Source: Methylobacter psychrophilus (GTDB lineage Bacteria; Pseudomonadota; Gammaproteobacteria; Methylococcales; Methylomonadaceae). Taken from it: a stretch of DNA of 64,000 bases. Positions 18,617-27,661 of this stretch are shown in pieces. The notes beneath the pieces are model-generated. The model ran no database searches. It saw only the letters and a list, made by a program, of their open reading frames with translations, and was not told the DNA's origin. The stretch covers positions 1-64,000 of the forward strand of contig NZ_JAOEGU010000022.1 of NCBI RefSeq assembly GCF_025583945.1. The letters are read 5' to 3'. The stretch's first letter is position 1. Every line of letters begins with the position of its first letter. The position numbers were made by a program, and so were the translations under genes.

Positions 18617-18763
18617 AAAACGGGACAGATAAATAAAATTGGCCTATTGATTCCGGGAGCGCTGAGCCCCAGCTCGGCGTAGTCACCAATAGCCAGTAAT
18701 CGGTTTGATTATCCCGTGCCGAGCTGGGGCTCGGCGTTCCCGGAAAGTTATCTGTTCCGTCTT
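18617..18763. repeat. MITE-like inverted-repeat element
   Basis: Nested inverted repeats span about 147 bases. The outer arms are 18617-18632 and 18748-18763 (imperfect). The inner arms are 18651-18678 and 18718-18745, 28 bases with two mismatches, built on GAGCCCCAGCTC. The whole folds into one long hairpin with a 39-base centre and codes for nothing. The AGCTGGGGCTCGG core is related to the palindrome embedded in alr at 29616-29635, so it is a member of a dispersed family. Confidence 0.8.
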
Positions 18764-18996
18764 AAGTTGGTAGCCCACGATAACATCAAAAAGCAGTGGC
18801 AATTCACGAAATAAAAACTCAAGTAATCTGATAATCGCTTACTTTATTGGCGTTTGATCAGGACAGATATTTGAGCTGTCCTGATTTCTCATAGCGTTAA
18901 TCGCATGGGTGGAGTCGGATTAACCCCCCATTTATCAAAATCCTCTTCTGTAAACGTAATTAAGACATGTCCTGTTAGTGGCTCTTTTTTGATTAG

Positions 18997-19028
18997 GCCG
19001 GTCAGGGTTGAGTGCTACCCTGACCGGC
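18997..19028. repeat. Perfect 12-bp hairpin plus adjacent smaller hairpin
   Basis: Arms 18997-19008 and 19017-19028 are perfectly complementary around an 8-base loop (core GGTCAGGG). A second hairpin with 8-base arms follows at about 19039-19061. They lie in a 576-base stretch (18556-19131) without a supportable gene, past the 3' end of the minus-strand membrane protein. There is no U-run on either strand, so intrinsic termination is doubtful, though a role in ending the membrane-protein transcript is possible. Confidence 0.6.
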
Positions 19029-19131
19029 TGTCAACTATCCGGCAAGCTGATTTTGCCGGATTAATTTCTCTAAACCAGCTTTATCAGCCAGGCAGCGATG
19101 TAAATTGACGTTTAACATGGGCACTCACGGT

Positions 19132-20055
19132 CTATCTATGTAGGTTATCTTTGATCAATTTGGCATTCAGGGCTCGTAACCCTAGCGCAAAGCCAAGCGC
19201 AATTAGACCGGCAATCAACAGGGTTTCTGGTGATGCGCCCAGCCGTTCAAACCACTGTGTGTAGAAATGTATGCCGCCAAAGACGGCTACTACGTTAACT
19301 AACCATCGTCGATTGCATTGCCAAGCCCAAATACCGGCACTTATCAACGCAATTGCCCAAAAACTCGCAAAAATCCAATCAGCGATGACAATTTCGCCGC
19401 CTTGGCTACGATCACCCCATAAAGAACCAATCCAAAAGCCAAAGTTGATAAGAAATACTCCTGTTCTTGTCGCGGCGATGGCAATGTCTTTATAGTTTGC
19501 AGCAATTATCTTCGATAATTGATAAGTCGCGATCGAGAAAATAGTGAACAAGATTACAGTTAACGTAGGTTCTTGAATCCCAAGAAAGTACGTGGCGTGT
19601 AAATAACCCGTCCTCGCGCCGAGGCACGAGGAAAGGGCAAGTACCGCCAGAACAGTCAGCAGCGAACTCCGTGCGAAAATACCCGCACTCGCAAATACTG
19701 TGGCAATCAACAAGTAGGTGCCGGCAGCTCCCTCTTCAGCGCTGATAACGCCGCCCCCAAACAAAAGCGCTCCTACCACGACACATATGTTGGCAAGAAC
19801 TATCCATTGCTCATGGTGCGTATATATCATTACAATTCCAGCGGCACCGATCATTAATCCAAGGGAGATAGCCGTCGCAGAGGTTGGCAGAAGGGCAAGG
19901 GTAGCGCCGCCGACGGCGATGACACCGAAGCCAACGAGAATGTTGAAGGCGAGGGTAGCCGTGCTGTGAGCAGAAAGCAGACTGAATTTTTCATATTCAG
20001 TCTGATTGATTTTCCTTTCCTCCAGAAGCTTATCCAGGTCAAGTGTTACTTTCAT
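19132..20055 (-). CDS. Multi-pass membrane protein, DUF2157-like
   Basis: A 307-residue protein with a short soluble N terminus (MKVTLDLDKLLEERKINQTEYE) and about ten hydrophobic segments to the C terminus. The ATG at 20055 is chosen because an AGAGGAGA Shine-Dalgarno precedes it closely; an ATG 23 codons earlier has no such site. A short N-terminal helical domain with a 'leader + many TM' layout resembles DUF2157 proteins of unknown function. It is transcribed away from mnmH and has no functional neighbours. No catalytic motif is seen. Confidence 0.8.
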   Translation of the reverse strand: MKVTLDLDKLLEERKINQTEYEKFSLLSAHSTATLAFNILVGFGVIAVGGATLALLPTSATAISLGLMIGAAGIVMIYTHHEQWIVLANICVVVGALLFGGGVISAEEGAAGTYLLIATVFASAGIFARSSLLTVLAVLALSSCLGARTGYLHATYFLGIQEPTLTVILFTIFSIATYQLSKIIAANYKDIAIAATRTGVFLINFGFWIGSLWGDRSQGGEIVIADWIFASFWAIALISAGIWAWQCNRRWLVNVVAVFGGIHFYTQWFERLGASPETLLIAGLIALGFALGLRALNAKLIKDNLHR

Positions 20056-20495
20056 TGTGGTCTCCTCTGTTTCAAGCCTGATAAATAAAACGATAGTTTC
20101 CGTAAATATTCTTAATTGGTACACTTTAAGCCGTAATTATCCGTAATCCTAAATCTATATCTTCTCGTATCGACAAATGTATGGTTTTTTGTTGATGCAC
20201 TATTGACCGATTAACCAACCTTGTTGAATCAATACTGCCCGCTTTCTTGTCGGATATTTTACCCCTTGATCAATAGCAGTAGATCGGCTTTGGTCTGTTG
20301 CTTGAATAGCTAAAATCGGCAAAACCGGACGGTTAATACTGTAAATGAGGCTATTTGCCGCCAACCTTTTTAAGGGCTGTTTTATCTTATATCCGATTAC
20401 TGTATTTGGTGCAATATAAGTAAGATTGTTGAGAATTTCTGCTGTATAAAGCGTAATATTGCCCCCATAATTCCTATCCATGAATCATACCAATT
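20056..20495. other. Divergent intergenic region
   Basis: About 440 bases between the minus-strand membrane protein and plus-strand mnmH, so promoters for both must lie here. I see no strong hairpin or repeat. A 93-codon minus-strand frame (20200-20481) is open but ends only 14 bases from mnmH and has no recognisable motif; it is not accepted as a gene. Confidence 0.5.
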
Positions 20496-21581
20496 ATGAA
20501 TAATTATCCTGTTGTGCCGGCTTCTGAGGCTTTTAGACTTATTAGCATGAATGGCAAGATGTCTTTTATTGATGTCAGGTCGCAGGGGGAATATGAAAAA
20601 GCTCACTTTGGAAATACGGTAAATATTCCCATACTTTCAAATTTACATCGCCATGAGGTAGGACTTACCTACAAAATTGAAGGCTCTGAAGCGGCAAAGG
20701 CGCTTGGGCATAAACTCGTCAGCGGCGATTACAAAGAACAACTGATTCACCAATGGTGTGAGTCGATTAGAAATCATCCTCAACATCCTGCTTTAATCTT
20801 TTGTTGGCGGGGTGGACTACGATCCCAATTGGCCCAGGATTGGGTGTACCAAAATGGCTTTGAAGTTTTTCGTGTTGATTCCGGTTATAAAGGTTTACGA
20901 CATGAGGCCCTTAAGGCGTTGGAAAATCCTGCTCCCTTTATTATTCTCTCTGGAATGACGGGATCCGGAAAAACCCGCTTGATTCATAAACTCCGCAATT
21001 TTGTTGATCTTGAGGGCCTTGCCAAGCATAGAGGCAGTGCTTTTGGAGCGCATTTTGGAGAAAGCCAACCGCAACAAGCTACGTTTGAAAATAAGTTGGC
21101 GCAAGCTCTTTATCAAGTTGCTGAGACTTACGTTCTTGAGGATGAAAGTCCTAATATTGGTCGATGTCACTTGCCTGACAGCTTTTATGCCCGGATGATT
21201 CCTGCGCCCATGGTGATGATTGAAACACCGGTTCGACTGCGGGCATTTGAAATTTATAAAGAATATATTCAAATGCCTCTTAAAAACGGGAGGCCGTTGT
21301 GTGAATTGGAACAGAGCTTTGCCCAAAATATAGAAAGAATTAGAAATAAGCTGGGTGGCCTTGAGTGCGATAAAATTAAAAGTATTCTGAGGTTAGCGTT
21401 CAAAGCTGAGGCAATGGATGAAGATAATATTGCCATTCATCTTGACTGGATTGAACGTTTGCTCTCACATTACTACGACAAACTTTATCAGCATTCACTG
21501 TCTTTAAAATCACGAAAGACCTTATATAAAGGTTCCTGGCAGGATTGTTTGGATTTTTTAAAGAGTTTGCAAAATGAATAA
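20496..21581 (+). CDS. mnmH: tRNA 2-selenouridine synthase
   Basis: MnmH (SelU/YbbB) replaces sulfur with selenium at the wobble 2-thiouridine of certain tRNAs, via a geranylated intermediate, using selenophosphate. The N-terminal rhodanese domain has active-site Cys103 in FCWRGGLRSQ. The second domain has a P-loop, GMTGSGKT, at 153-160. Length of 361 residues matches E. coli (364). The stop overlaps the selD start by eight bases, so the selenium donor and the user are co-translated. No selA, selB or tRNA-Sec is in the window. Confidence 0.94.
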   Translation: MNNYPVVPASEAFRLISMNGKMSFIDVRSQGEYEKAHFGNTVNIPILSNLHRHEVGLTYKIEGSEAAKALGHKLVSGDYKEQLIHQWCESIRNHPQHPALIFCWRGGLRSQLAQDWVYQNGFEVFRVDSGYKGLRHEALKALENPAPFIILSGMTGSGKTRLIHKLRNFVDLEGLAKHRGSAFGAHFGESQPQQATFENKLAQALYQVAETYVLEDESPNIGRCHLPDSFYARMIPAPMVMIETPVRLRAFEIYKEYIQMPLKNGRPLCELEQSFAQNIERIRNKLGGLECDKIKSILRLAFKAEAMDEDNIAIHLDWIERLLSHYYDKLYQHSLSLKSRKTLYKGSWQDCLDFLKSLQNE

Positions 21582-23841
21582 AAACTCAGCGCCGATTGTT
21601 TCAGATTTGGTTTTACTCGGCGGCGGGCATGCCAATATCCAGGTCTTAAAAATGATGGCCATGAATCCCATTGGCGGCCTTCGAATCACCTTAATATCCG
21701 ATCAAACCCATTCGCCTTACTCCGGGATGATACCGGGCTATTTGGCCGGCTTTTATGCTTATGAAGACTGCCATTTTGATTTAAGAAGACTCTGTGAAGA
21801 ATTGGGTCTGCGCTTTATCAAGGCAAAAATTATCGGCATAGATCCGCAAAGAAAAAAAATTCAGTTGGAGAATAGGGCGGAAATCGGTTACGACTGTGCA
21901 TCTATTAACGTCGGTATTGAGCCCAAGAGCATAGAAAAATTCTCACAGGAATCGGTTTTAAAAATTATCCCGCTTAAACCGATTTCACAATTTATTGCGC
22001 ATTGGGATCAGTTAATTTCAGATTTGAAGGATTATAAAGGCAGTGATTTCTTACCACTGGCAGTTGTTGGTGCTGGTGCTGCCGGTGTTGAAATCTCGAT
22101 TATCCTGAAATTGTTAATCAATCAAAATAAGTGGAATGCCAATGTAAGCCTTATTCACCGACATGACTATTTGGTTTCAGAAAAAGATCATCAAGCCCGA
22201 AAACAGCTACTAAAAACCCTTAAAAAATTGGCTATAAAAGTCTACAAAAATACTGATGTACTTGAAGTGCAAGAAAACGCTTTGGTGCTTAAAGATGATA
22301 AAGGGCTTATTCGTAATGAAATTTTTTACAGGGCGCTCATCGCTACACAGGCTTCTGCACCTTTGTGGTTTAAAAATTCAAAGCTTCCGGTCAATCAGGA
22401 GGGTTTTGTAAAGGTTACCGAAAAATTACTTGTTGAAAATGAAAAGGCACTTTTTGCTGCGGGAGATTGTATTCACTTCTCGCCTTTGCCTTTGAAAAAG
22501 GCGGGCGTTTATGCAGTGCGGCAGGGCATGATTCTTGAGCATAATATACGCGCCTTTTTCACCCGGAAGTCCACGTTAAAAACCTTCCATCCTAAAAAAA
22601 ATGTGCTGTCTTTAATTACCATTGGCGATCGGAAAGCCCTCGTTCACCAAGATAGTATTTGCATCCTAAGATGGCTATCACCTTCACTTTTATGGACCGT
22701 TAAGGACTGGATCGACAGACGTTTTATGTCTCGTTTTCAGGCCAAGACTTTTAGCATAAAACCCCTGCATTTTAATAAAGTCATGCCGGTACCCAAAAGC
22801 ACTCTTGTTCCGGAAGATTGGCAAGATAACACGTGCGGTGGCTGTGGCAGTAAATTAGCAGCATCCACGCTGATACAAAGTCTGAATAAGTTGACGATTC
22901 CACAAGATGACTTTGTGTTGCTGGGTGTGAAGGAGGCAGAAGACTGTGCGTTGACTCAGGTTTCCGAGCATACTTTATGCTTGCAAACCATTGATCAATT
23001 TCGGTCTTTTATTTCAGATCCTTATTTGCTGGGTCAAATTGCAACCCAGCATGCTTTAAGCGATGTCTATGCCATGGGCGGCGTTGCCAAGACTGCGCAA
23101 GTTGGCTTAACGCTATGCGCGGCTAACGGGAAGATTCATAGGGAAGATATTTTTCAGGTAATGTCAGGTGTGCTGGATATCTTGACTAAAAGTGCTGCTT
23201 CCCTTGTTGGCGGCCACACCGGTGAAGGCTCCGAGCTTTCAATTGCCATTGCCGTTCAGGGTGAAGTAGCGCCGAAGCAAGTTTTAAGAAAACAACTGAC
23301 ACAACCCGGAAACCAATTAATTCTCACCAAACCCATTGGTACGGGAGTCATCTTTGCCGCTAATATGCTGGCCCAAGCCAATGGCAAACTGGTGGATGAG
23401 GCGCTTTCAAGTATGCTTCAATCCAATAAAATAGCCATGGAAATTATCAGAGCTTTTGATATTTCTGGTTGCACGGATATTACCGGTTTTGGCCTGTTAG
23501 GCCACGCGTTTGAAATGTTGGGCAAAAATAGTGATAACGCTTTAGGCATTAAAATCGACTATAAAACAATCCCCTTATTCGATGGCGTTAGCGAATTATT
23601 TGAAAAAGGTTATTTTGCCTCTATTGCCGGTAATAATTATGAGACGTTAAGTTCTGTTCTTGGCGCTGAGGTGAACAATCAAAACTTTCCTGCACTTTTT
23701 GACCCGCAAACAAGCGGAGGCCTTTTGTTTTCAGTGTCTTCTGTCCAGACCAAAGACTGTCTAAAAGCTCTTTATAAAAAGGGCGTTAAGGCTTGTGTTA
23801 TTGGTGAAGTTATCGATAAGAATCAAATAATAATTTTTTGA
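21574..23841 (+). CDS. selD: Selenide, water dikinase fused to an N-terminal NADH-dehydrogenase-like flavoprotein
   Basis: Two enzymes in one chain of 755 residues. Residues 1 to about 390 form a pyridine-nucleotide-disulfide oxidoreductase related to NDH-2: FAD motif LLGGGHANIQV near the N terminus, second dinucleotide motif VVGAGAAGVE near 166, and AAGDCIHF for FAD binding. The C-terminal part from about 410 is SelD, which makes selenophosphate from ATP and selenide. Its catalytic segment is CGGCGSK, with Cys424 and Lys427 aligning to Cys17 and Lys20 of E. coli SelD; the enzyme uses Cys, not Sec. GGHTGEGSE and DITGFGLLGH are SelD signatures. The flavoprotein part may supply reduced selenium to the kinase, an inference from the fusion. 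It overlaps mnmH by eight bases. Confidence 0.93.
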   Translation: MNKNSAPIVSDLVLLGGGHANIQVLKMMAMNPIGGLRITLISDQTHSPYSGMIPGYLAGFYAYEDCHFDLRRLCEELGLRFIKAKIIGIDPQRKKIQLENRAEIGYDCASINVGIEPKSIEKFSQESVLKIIPLKPISQFIAHWDQLISDLKDYKGSDFLPLAVVGAGAAGVEISIILKLLINQNKWNANVSLIHRHDYLVSEKDHQARKQLLKTLKKLAIKVYKNTDVLEVQENALVLKDDKGLIRNEIFYRALIATQASAPLWFKNSKLPVNQEGFVKVTEKLLVENEKALFAAGDCIHFSPLPLKKAGVYAVRQGMILEHNIRAFFTRKSTLKTFHPKKNVLSLITIGDRKALVHQDSICILRWLSPSLLWTVKDWIDRRFMSRFQAKTFSIKPLHFNKVMPVPKSTLVPEDWQDNTCGGCGSKLAASTLIQSLNKLTIPQDDFVLLGVKEAEDCALTQVSEHTLCLQTIDQFRSFISDPYLLGQIATQHALSDVYAMGGVAKTAQVGLTLCAANGKIHREDIFQVMSGVLDILTKSAASLVGGHTGEGSELSIAIAVQGEVAPKQVLRKQLTQPGNQLILTKPIGTGVIFAANMLAQANGKLVDEALSSMLQSNKIAMEIIRAFDISGCTDITGFGLLGHAFEMLGKNSDNALGIKIDYKTIPLFDGVSELFEKGYFASIAGNNYETLSSVLGAEVNNQNFPALFDPQTSGGLLFSVSSVQTKDCLKALYKKGVKACVIGEVIDKNQIIIF

Positions 23842-24033
23842 TTCAACTTTGGATTTTATCCGTAAACAAGCCGTTAATAAAATATTTAGGTATGCAAAAA
23901 TTACGGTTTTTTACTATCCGTCGCCGTGATTGTTTTTCGTAAAATAAAACGATAAAACCAACCTGATGTCGAACTGGCTTATAATGATTTTTAATAGAGA
24001 CCATAATCAAGTCGCCACACAAGAAATAAACTT

Positions 24034-24183
24034 ATGCGTATTCTCAGCTTTCTCGCTCTTGTGGTGATCTCGATTATTGAGGTCGGCCCTGTTCCCATCA
24101 CTCCGATAGTATTGGTTTGGGTGGTGTTATTCAGACCGTTATGGTTTTATGAATGGATGCTAAAAATATATAATAAAAAATAG
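24034..24183 (+). CDS. Small membrane protein, 49 residues
   Basis: An ATG-initiated frame of 49 codons encodes MRILSFLALVVISIIEVGP followed by a second hydrophobic stretch (TPIVLVWVVLF) and a basic tail (KIYNKK): two short membrane spans separated by a Pro-rich turn. Composition and codon use look like a real gene, and it fits the gap before the convergent dctA. The Shine-Dalgarno (AAGAAA) is weak. No functional motif is seen; conservation in related genomes would settle it. Confidence 0.55.
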   Translation: MRILSFLALVVISIIEVGPVPITPIVLVWVVLFRPLWFYEWMLKIYNKK

Positions 24184-24221
24184 AGTCTCTTCTATGCCAT
24201 AGGTTGATATAAAGCCTTGGC

Positions 24222-25508
24222 TTAAGTCTCGTCTTTAATCTTGACGGGATTCAGCATGGCATGCAGTTTTTGCTCATCCAGTTCATTCTCCCATTTAGCC
24301 GCAACGACTGTGGCAACGCCATTGCCGATGATATTAGTCAGTGCGCGAGCCTCAGACATAAATCTGTCGATACCCAGTATCAATGCCAAGCCCGCGACAG
24401 GAATAGTCGGAATGGTTGAAAGCGTTGCCGCCAGCGTAATAAAACCGCTCCCCGTTACCCCGGCAGCGCCTTTTGACGTCAATAGCAGCACGCCGAGAAT
24501 GGTTAGTTCCTGCATCAGGGTCAGAGGTGTATTGGTAGCTTGCGCAACAAAGATGGCCGCCATTGCCAGATAAATTGAAGTGCCATCCAGGTTAAAAGAA
24601 TAGCCGGTTGGAATCACCAAGCCGACCACTGACTTGGAGCACCCCAGGTTTTCCAGTTTGGTCATCATGCGCGGTAGTACTGATTCTGATGACGACGTGC
24701 CCAGCACGATTAACAGCTCATCTTTTATATAAATGATAAATTTTAGTATGCTAAAGCCGGTAAATCGGGCGATTAATCCCAAGACAATAAAAATAAACAA
24801 CAAGCAGGTTAAATAAAAACTGCCCATTAATTTTGCCAGTGGTGCCAAGGAAGCAATACCGTATTTGCCAATGGTAAAGGCCATCGCGCCAAAGGCACCA
24901 AGGGGTGCCAACTTCATGATGGTTTCGACGATACCGAATAATACCTGCGAAAATTTACTGATAAAAATTACCACTTCAGAGCCGGTTTCTTTCATCGCTG
25001 CCAGTGAAAAACCGAACAGCACCGAAAACAGCAATACTTGTAATATATCGCCTTTGGCAAAAGCATCAACAACGCTGGCTGGAATAATATTCAGTAAAAA
25101 ATCAACGGTGCTGTGGGTTGTTGTCGCATTGGTATAAACGCTCAGGCTTTTGGTATCCAGCGTGCTGGCATCGACATTCATCCCCACTCCCGGCTGAATC
25201 ACATGCACGACAAGCAAGCCAATAATCAATGCCAACGTACTGACTACTTCAAAATAGAGCAGGGCTTTAACGCCAACACGTCCGACTTTGTCCATATCCT
25301 GCATACCCGCAATACCGGTGACTACGGTGCAGAAAATGATCGGTGCGATAATCATTTTAATCAGTTTGATAAAACCGTCACCGAGCGGCTTCATTGTTGT
25401 GGCTGTTTCAGGATAAAAATAGCCCAGAAAAATACCGAAAGTGATAGCGGTCAGCACCTGAACATAAAGATGTTGATAGATTTTTTTAGCGGGTTTAGTG
25501 GTTTGCAT
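24222..25508 (-). CDS. dctA: C4-dicarboxylate:proton symporter, DAACS family
   Basis: A 428-residue inner-membrane symporter of the dicarboxylate/amino-acid:cation family, most like DctA (succinate, fumarate, malate). Seen: the TM1 region [42 protein letters not shown], the serine-rich re-entrant loop [12 protein letters not shown], and [12 protein letters not shown], the DAACS substrate-site signature. Shine-Dalgarno is poor. A second family member lies about 290 bases away on the same strand. In a methanotroph, organic-acid uptake would allow limited use of C4 acids; specificity is inferred. Confidence 0.88.
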   Translation of the reverse strand: MQTTKPAKKIYQHLYVQVLTAITFGIFLGYFYPETATTMKPLGDGFIKLIKMIIAPIIFCTVVTGIAGMQDMDKVGRVGVKALLYFEVVSTLALIIGLLVVHVIQPGVGMNVDASTLDTKSLSVYTNATTTHSTVDFLLNIIPASVVDAFAKGDILQVLLFSVLFGFSLAAMKETGSEVVIFISKFSQVLFGIVETIMKLAPLGAFGAMAFTIGKYGIASLAPLAKLMGSFYLTCLLFIFIVLGLIARFTGFSILKFIIYIKDELLIVLGTSSSESVLPRMMTKLENLGCSKSVVGLVIPTGYSFNLDGTSIYLAMAAIFVAQATNTPLTLMQELTILGVLLLTSKGAAGVTGSGFITLAATLSTIPTIPVAGLALILGIDRFMSEARALTNIIGNGVATVVAAKWENELDEQKLHAMLNPVKIKDET

Positions 25509-25629
25509 GGTGATCTAAAATGACTATATGGTTGGTATGATTAAAACCTGAAAGCATCTATGGCACAAACTTAAGCGTGACAAGATTTGCAACCTCATCA
25601 CTCACGTTTTAAAAGTCTCCAAACGTTGC

Positions 25630-25652
25630 GGTCGGGGTTACAAACCCCGACC
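25630..25652. repeat. Hairpin repeat of the GGTCGGGGTT...AACCCCGACC family
   Basis: Perfect 10-base arms (25630-25639 and 25643-25652) around a 3-base loop, in the 289-base gap between the two symporter genes. The flanking sequence CTCACGTTTT...AAGTC is shared with the copy at 27315-27335. There is no U-run, but the stem is strong enough to stop or stabilise a transcript. Confidence 0.8.
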
Positions 25653-25680
25653 AGCATTGTGCTTTTATCTTGGCTTTTTC

Positions 25681-25772
25681 TTCGTGCTCTTCGTGCCTCG
25701 GCAACTGCTCCCTGCGTCTCTTAAGGAGCCTACTGTTGGTGCTCTACCTTCTGCGTCCATGCAGTCGTTCGT
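25681..25772. repeat. Dispersed repeat: CTTCGTG words plus TCGGCAACTGCTCC block
   Basis: Starts with TTCGTGCTCTTCGTGCCTCG and continues with a block (about 25698-25772) that recurs at 30354-30520: CGGCAACTGCTCC, then TCTTAAGGAGCCTACTGTTG, then a TGCAGTCGTT end. The copy here is shorter by about 90 bases. It is non-coding and lies just before the 3' end of the second symporter. Confidence 0.75.
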
Positions 25773-25797
25773 GGTGCAAAGCTTTCAAATTATCCAG

Positions 25798-27063
25798 CTA
25801 TTTCAACGCCTTTTCCCACTTGCTAACCAACGCTGCTGCAATACTATTGCCAAATACATTGGTCGCACTACGGCCCATATCCAAAATCTGATCAATACCC
25901 AGCAATAGTAATAAGCCGGCTTCAGGAATATCAAACATGGATAAGGTTGCGGCGATAACAATTAATGATGCTCTGGGTACGCCTGCCACGCCCTTGCTGG
26001 TGAACAGCAAGACCAGCAACATAATAAGCTGATCACCTAAAGCCATATCAATACCATAAGCCTGGGCAATAAATAAAACCGCAAAAGTCATATACATCAT
26101 GCTACCATCCAGGTTAAATGAATAACCCAATGGCAAGACCAATCCACAGACTTTTTCATCGCAACCAAAACGTTCCAGTTGTTGTAACAACTTGGGATAA
26201 GCGCTTTCGCTGCTGGCGGTACCAAAAGCCAGCAACATGGGTTCGCGGATATGTCGTAGCAAAGACAAAACCCGGCGACCCAAAAACACAAAGCCAACGC
26301 AGCCGAGTGCAGTGCATAAGAGCAACAGACCCAAATAAAACTCGCCGATAAATTTGCCATAAGATAACAAAATACCGATACCTTGTTGGGCAATAACGGA
26401 AGCCATCGCGGCAAACACGGCAACCGGTGCAAAGTGCATAACATAGCCGGTAACTTTCAGCATAATGTGCGCGATTGAATCAAGTAACTTTACGGCAGGT
26501 CTGGCGAGTTCGCCAATCGAAGCGCAGGCGATGCCAAAAAACATGGAAAATACCACAATTTGCAAAATTTCATTGGTCGCCATCGCTTCGACGATACTTT
26601 TAGGAAATATATGCGAAACAAAATTGCCCAGTGTCGGCTTAACCAGTGTTAAGCCGGTATCGGTGCCTATTGGTGGTAATGCGATATGCAAAGAACTTCC
26701 CGGTTCAAAGACATTAACCAGCAACATCCCTAGCAGCAAGCTAAAAATGGATGCTGAAAAAAACCAGAGCAGTGCCTTGATGCCGATGCGTCCGACCGTT
26801 TCAATATTGCCCATTTTAGCCATGCCCACCACCAGCGTGGAAAATACCAGAGGGGCAATAATCATTTTGATCAGCCTGAGGAAAATATCGGTTAAGCTGG
26901 AAAATACCTCAATAACCGGGCTTAATGCAGGGCTTGGCCCAGTACTCCCCGAGTTACCCAAGGTCAGATTGAGCACTTCGCCCACCGCAATGCCGAGTAC
27001 CAAGGCAATAGCGACATAAAGCGTCTGGCGATTGGGTTGTGGTTTCTGATGCGGGGTAGTCAT
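25798..27063 (-). CDS. DAACS-family dicarboxylate/amino-acid:cation symporter
   Basis: A 421-residue symporter of the same family as dctA but clearly diverged. Seen: [40 protein letters not shown] (re-entrant loop) and [19 protein letters not shown] ahead of the ATG is a good Shine-Dalgarno. It could carry glutamate/aspartate (GltP-like) or C4 acids; the motifs do not separate these. It is the upstream member of a same-strand pair with dctA, but repeats between the two make a single transcript uncertain. Confidence 0.87.
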   Translation of the reverse strand: MTTPHQKPQPNRQTLYVAIALVLGIAVGEVLNLTLGNSGSTGPSPALSPVIEVFSSLTDIFLRLIKMIIAPLVFSTLVVGMAKMGNIETVGRIGIKALLWFFSASIFSLLLGMLLVNVFEPGSSLHIALPPIGTDTGLTLVKPTLGNFVSHIFPKSIVEAMATNEILQIVVFSMFFGIACASIGELARPAVKLLDSIAHIMLKVTGYVMHFAPVAVFAAMASVIAQQGIGILLSYGKFIGEFYLGLLLLCTALGCVGFVFLGRRVLSLLRHIREPMLLAFGTASSESAYPKLLQQLERFGCDEKVCGLVLPLGYSFNLDGSMMYMTFAVLFIAQAYGIDMALGDQLIMLLVLLFTSKGVAGVPRASLIVIAATLSMFDIPEAGLLLLLGIDQILDMGRSATNVFGNSIAAALVSKWEKALK

Positions 27064-27173
27064 TAATGAAGCTCCCTAAATAATGATGAAATTGCCTGTA
27101 TGCAGGATTCAGGGTACCCAAGCATAACGCTGTTTGCAACCTCTGGCTGCAAAGTCTACAAAAAGAAAAGCAG

Positions 27174-27557
27174 AGTCCACGAAAAACACGAAAAACACGA
27201 AAAAAAAGCAGACTTATTTATTAACACCTCAACATTACTTGTCTTTGGAGTGTAATGAGGTTTGTAACTCCTCTACTCACGTTTTGAAAGCTATTGAAGT
27301 CTTTAGCTGTTTCAGTCGGGGTTACAAACCCCGACCGGCATTGGAAAAATATTTCTAAAAAGCCCATATATAGAGCGTTAGATAAAACATTCAAACGGTT
27401 AATTTTTTAATCTATAAACTTTCAGAAGCTAAATCCCCATATTGTTCTGTTAAAGATTCTTTAAAATCAGGGCTGTTGGAGTAAGACTTGAAAATTATTC
27501 ATCTGAAAATGTATGTTTTTTTGCTTTTTTTCGTGCCTTTCGTGTTTTTCGTGGACT
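27174..27557. repeat. Element bounded by 38-base inverted repeats
   Basis: The left arm (27174-27212, AGTCCACGAAAAACACGAAA...) is repeated inverted at 27520-27557 with few mismatches. About 305 bases lie between, with no gene but with a GGTCGGGGTT-type hairpin. The whole resembles a non-autonomous mobile element or two inverted copies of a dispersed repeat upstream of dnaB. This accounts for most of the 598-base gap 27064-27661. Confidence 0.7.
27315..27335. repeat. Hairpin repeat of the GTCGGGGTT...AACCCCGAC family
   Basis: Perfect 9-base arms (27315-27323, 27327-27335) around ACA, inside the inverted-repeat-bounded stretch before dnaB. It is the same family as the copy at 25630, including the upstream CTCACGTTTT box. 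Confidence 0.8.
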
Positions 27558-27661
27558 AAATGCTTGGCTTTTTAGTGGTCATTACTTCTCTTTTAGCAGT
27601 GCAAGCCAATGACTGAAAAGCCGCCTCGTGGTATTATTTCTCTTTTTTTTAGTTAACTGCC

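Noticed and set aside
18905-19108. 67-codon plus-strand frame in the repeat-rich gap
   Set aside because: It runs through two perfect hairpins and shows no protein-like features.
20200-20481. 93-codon minus-strand frame upstream of mnmH
   Set aside because: No motif, no ribosome site, and its start lies 14 bases from the divergent mnmH start, where promoters should be.
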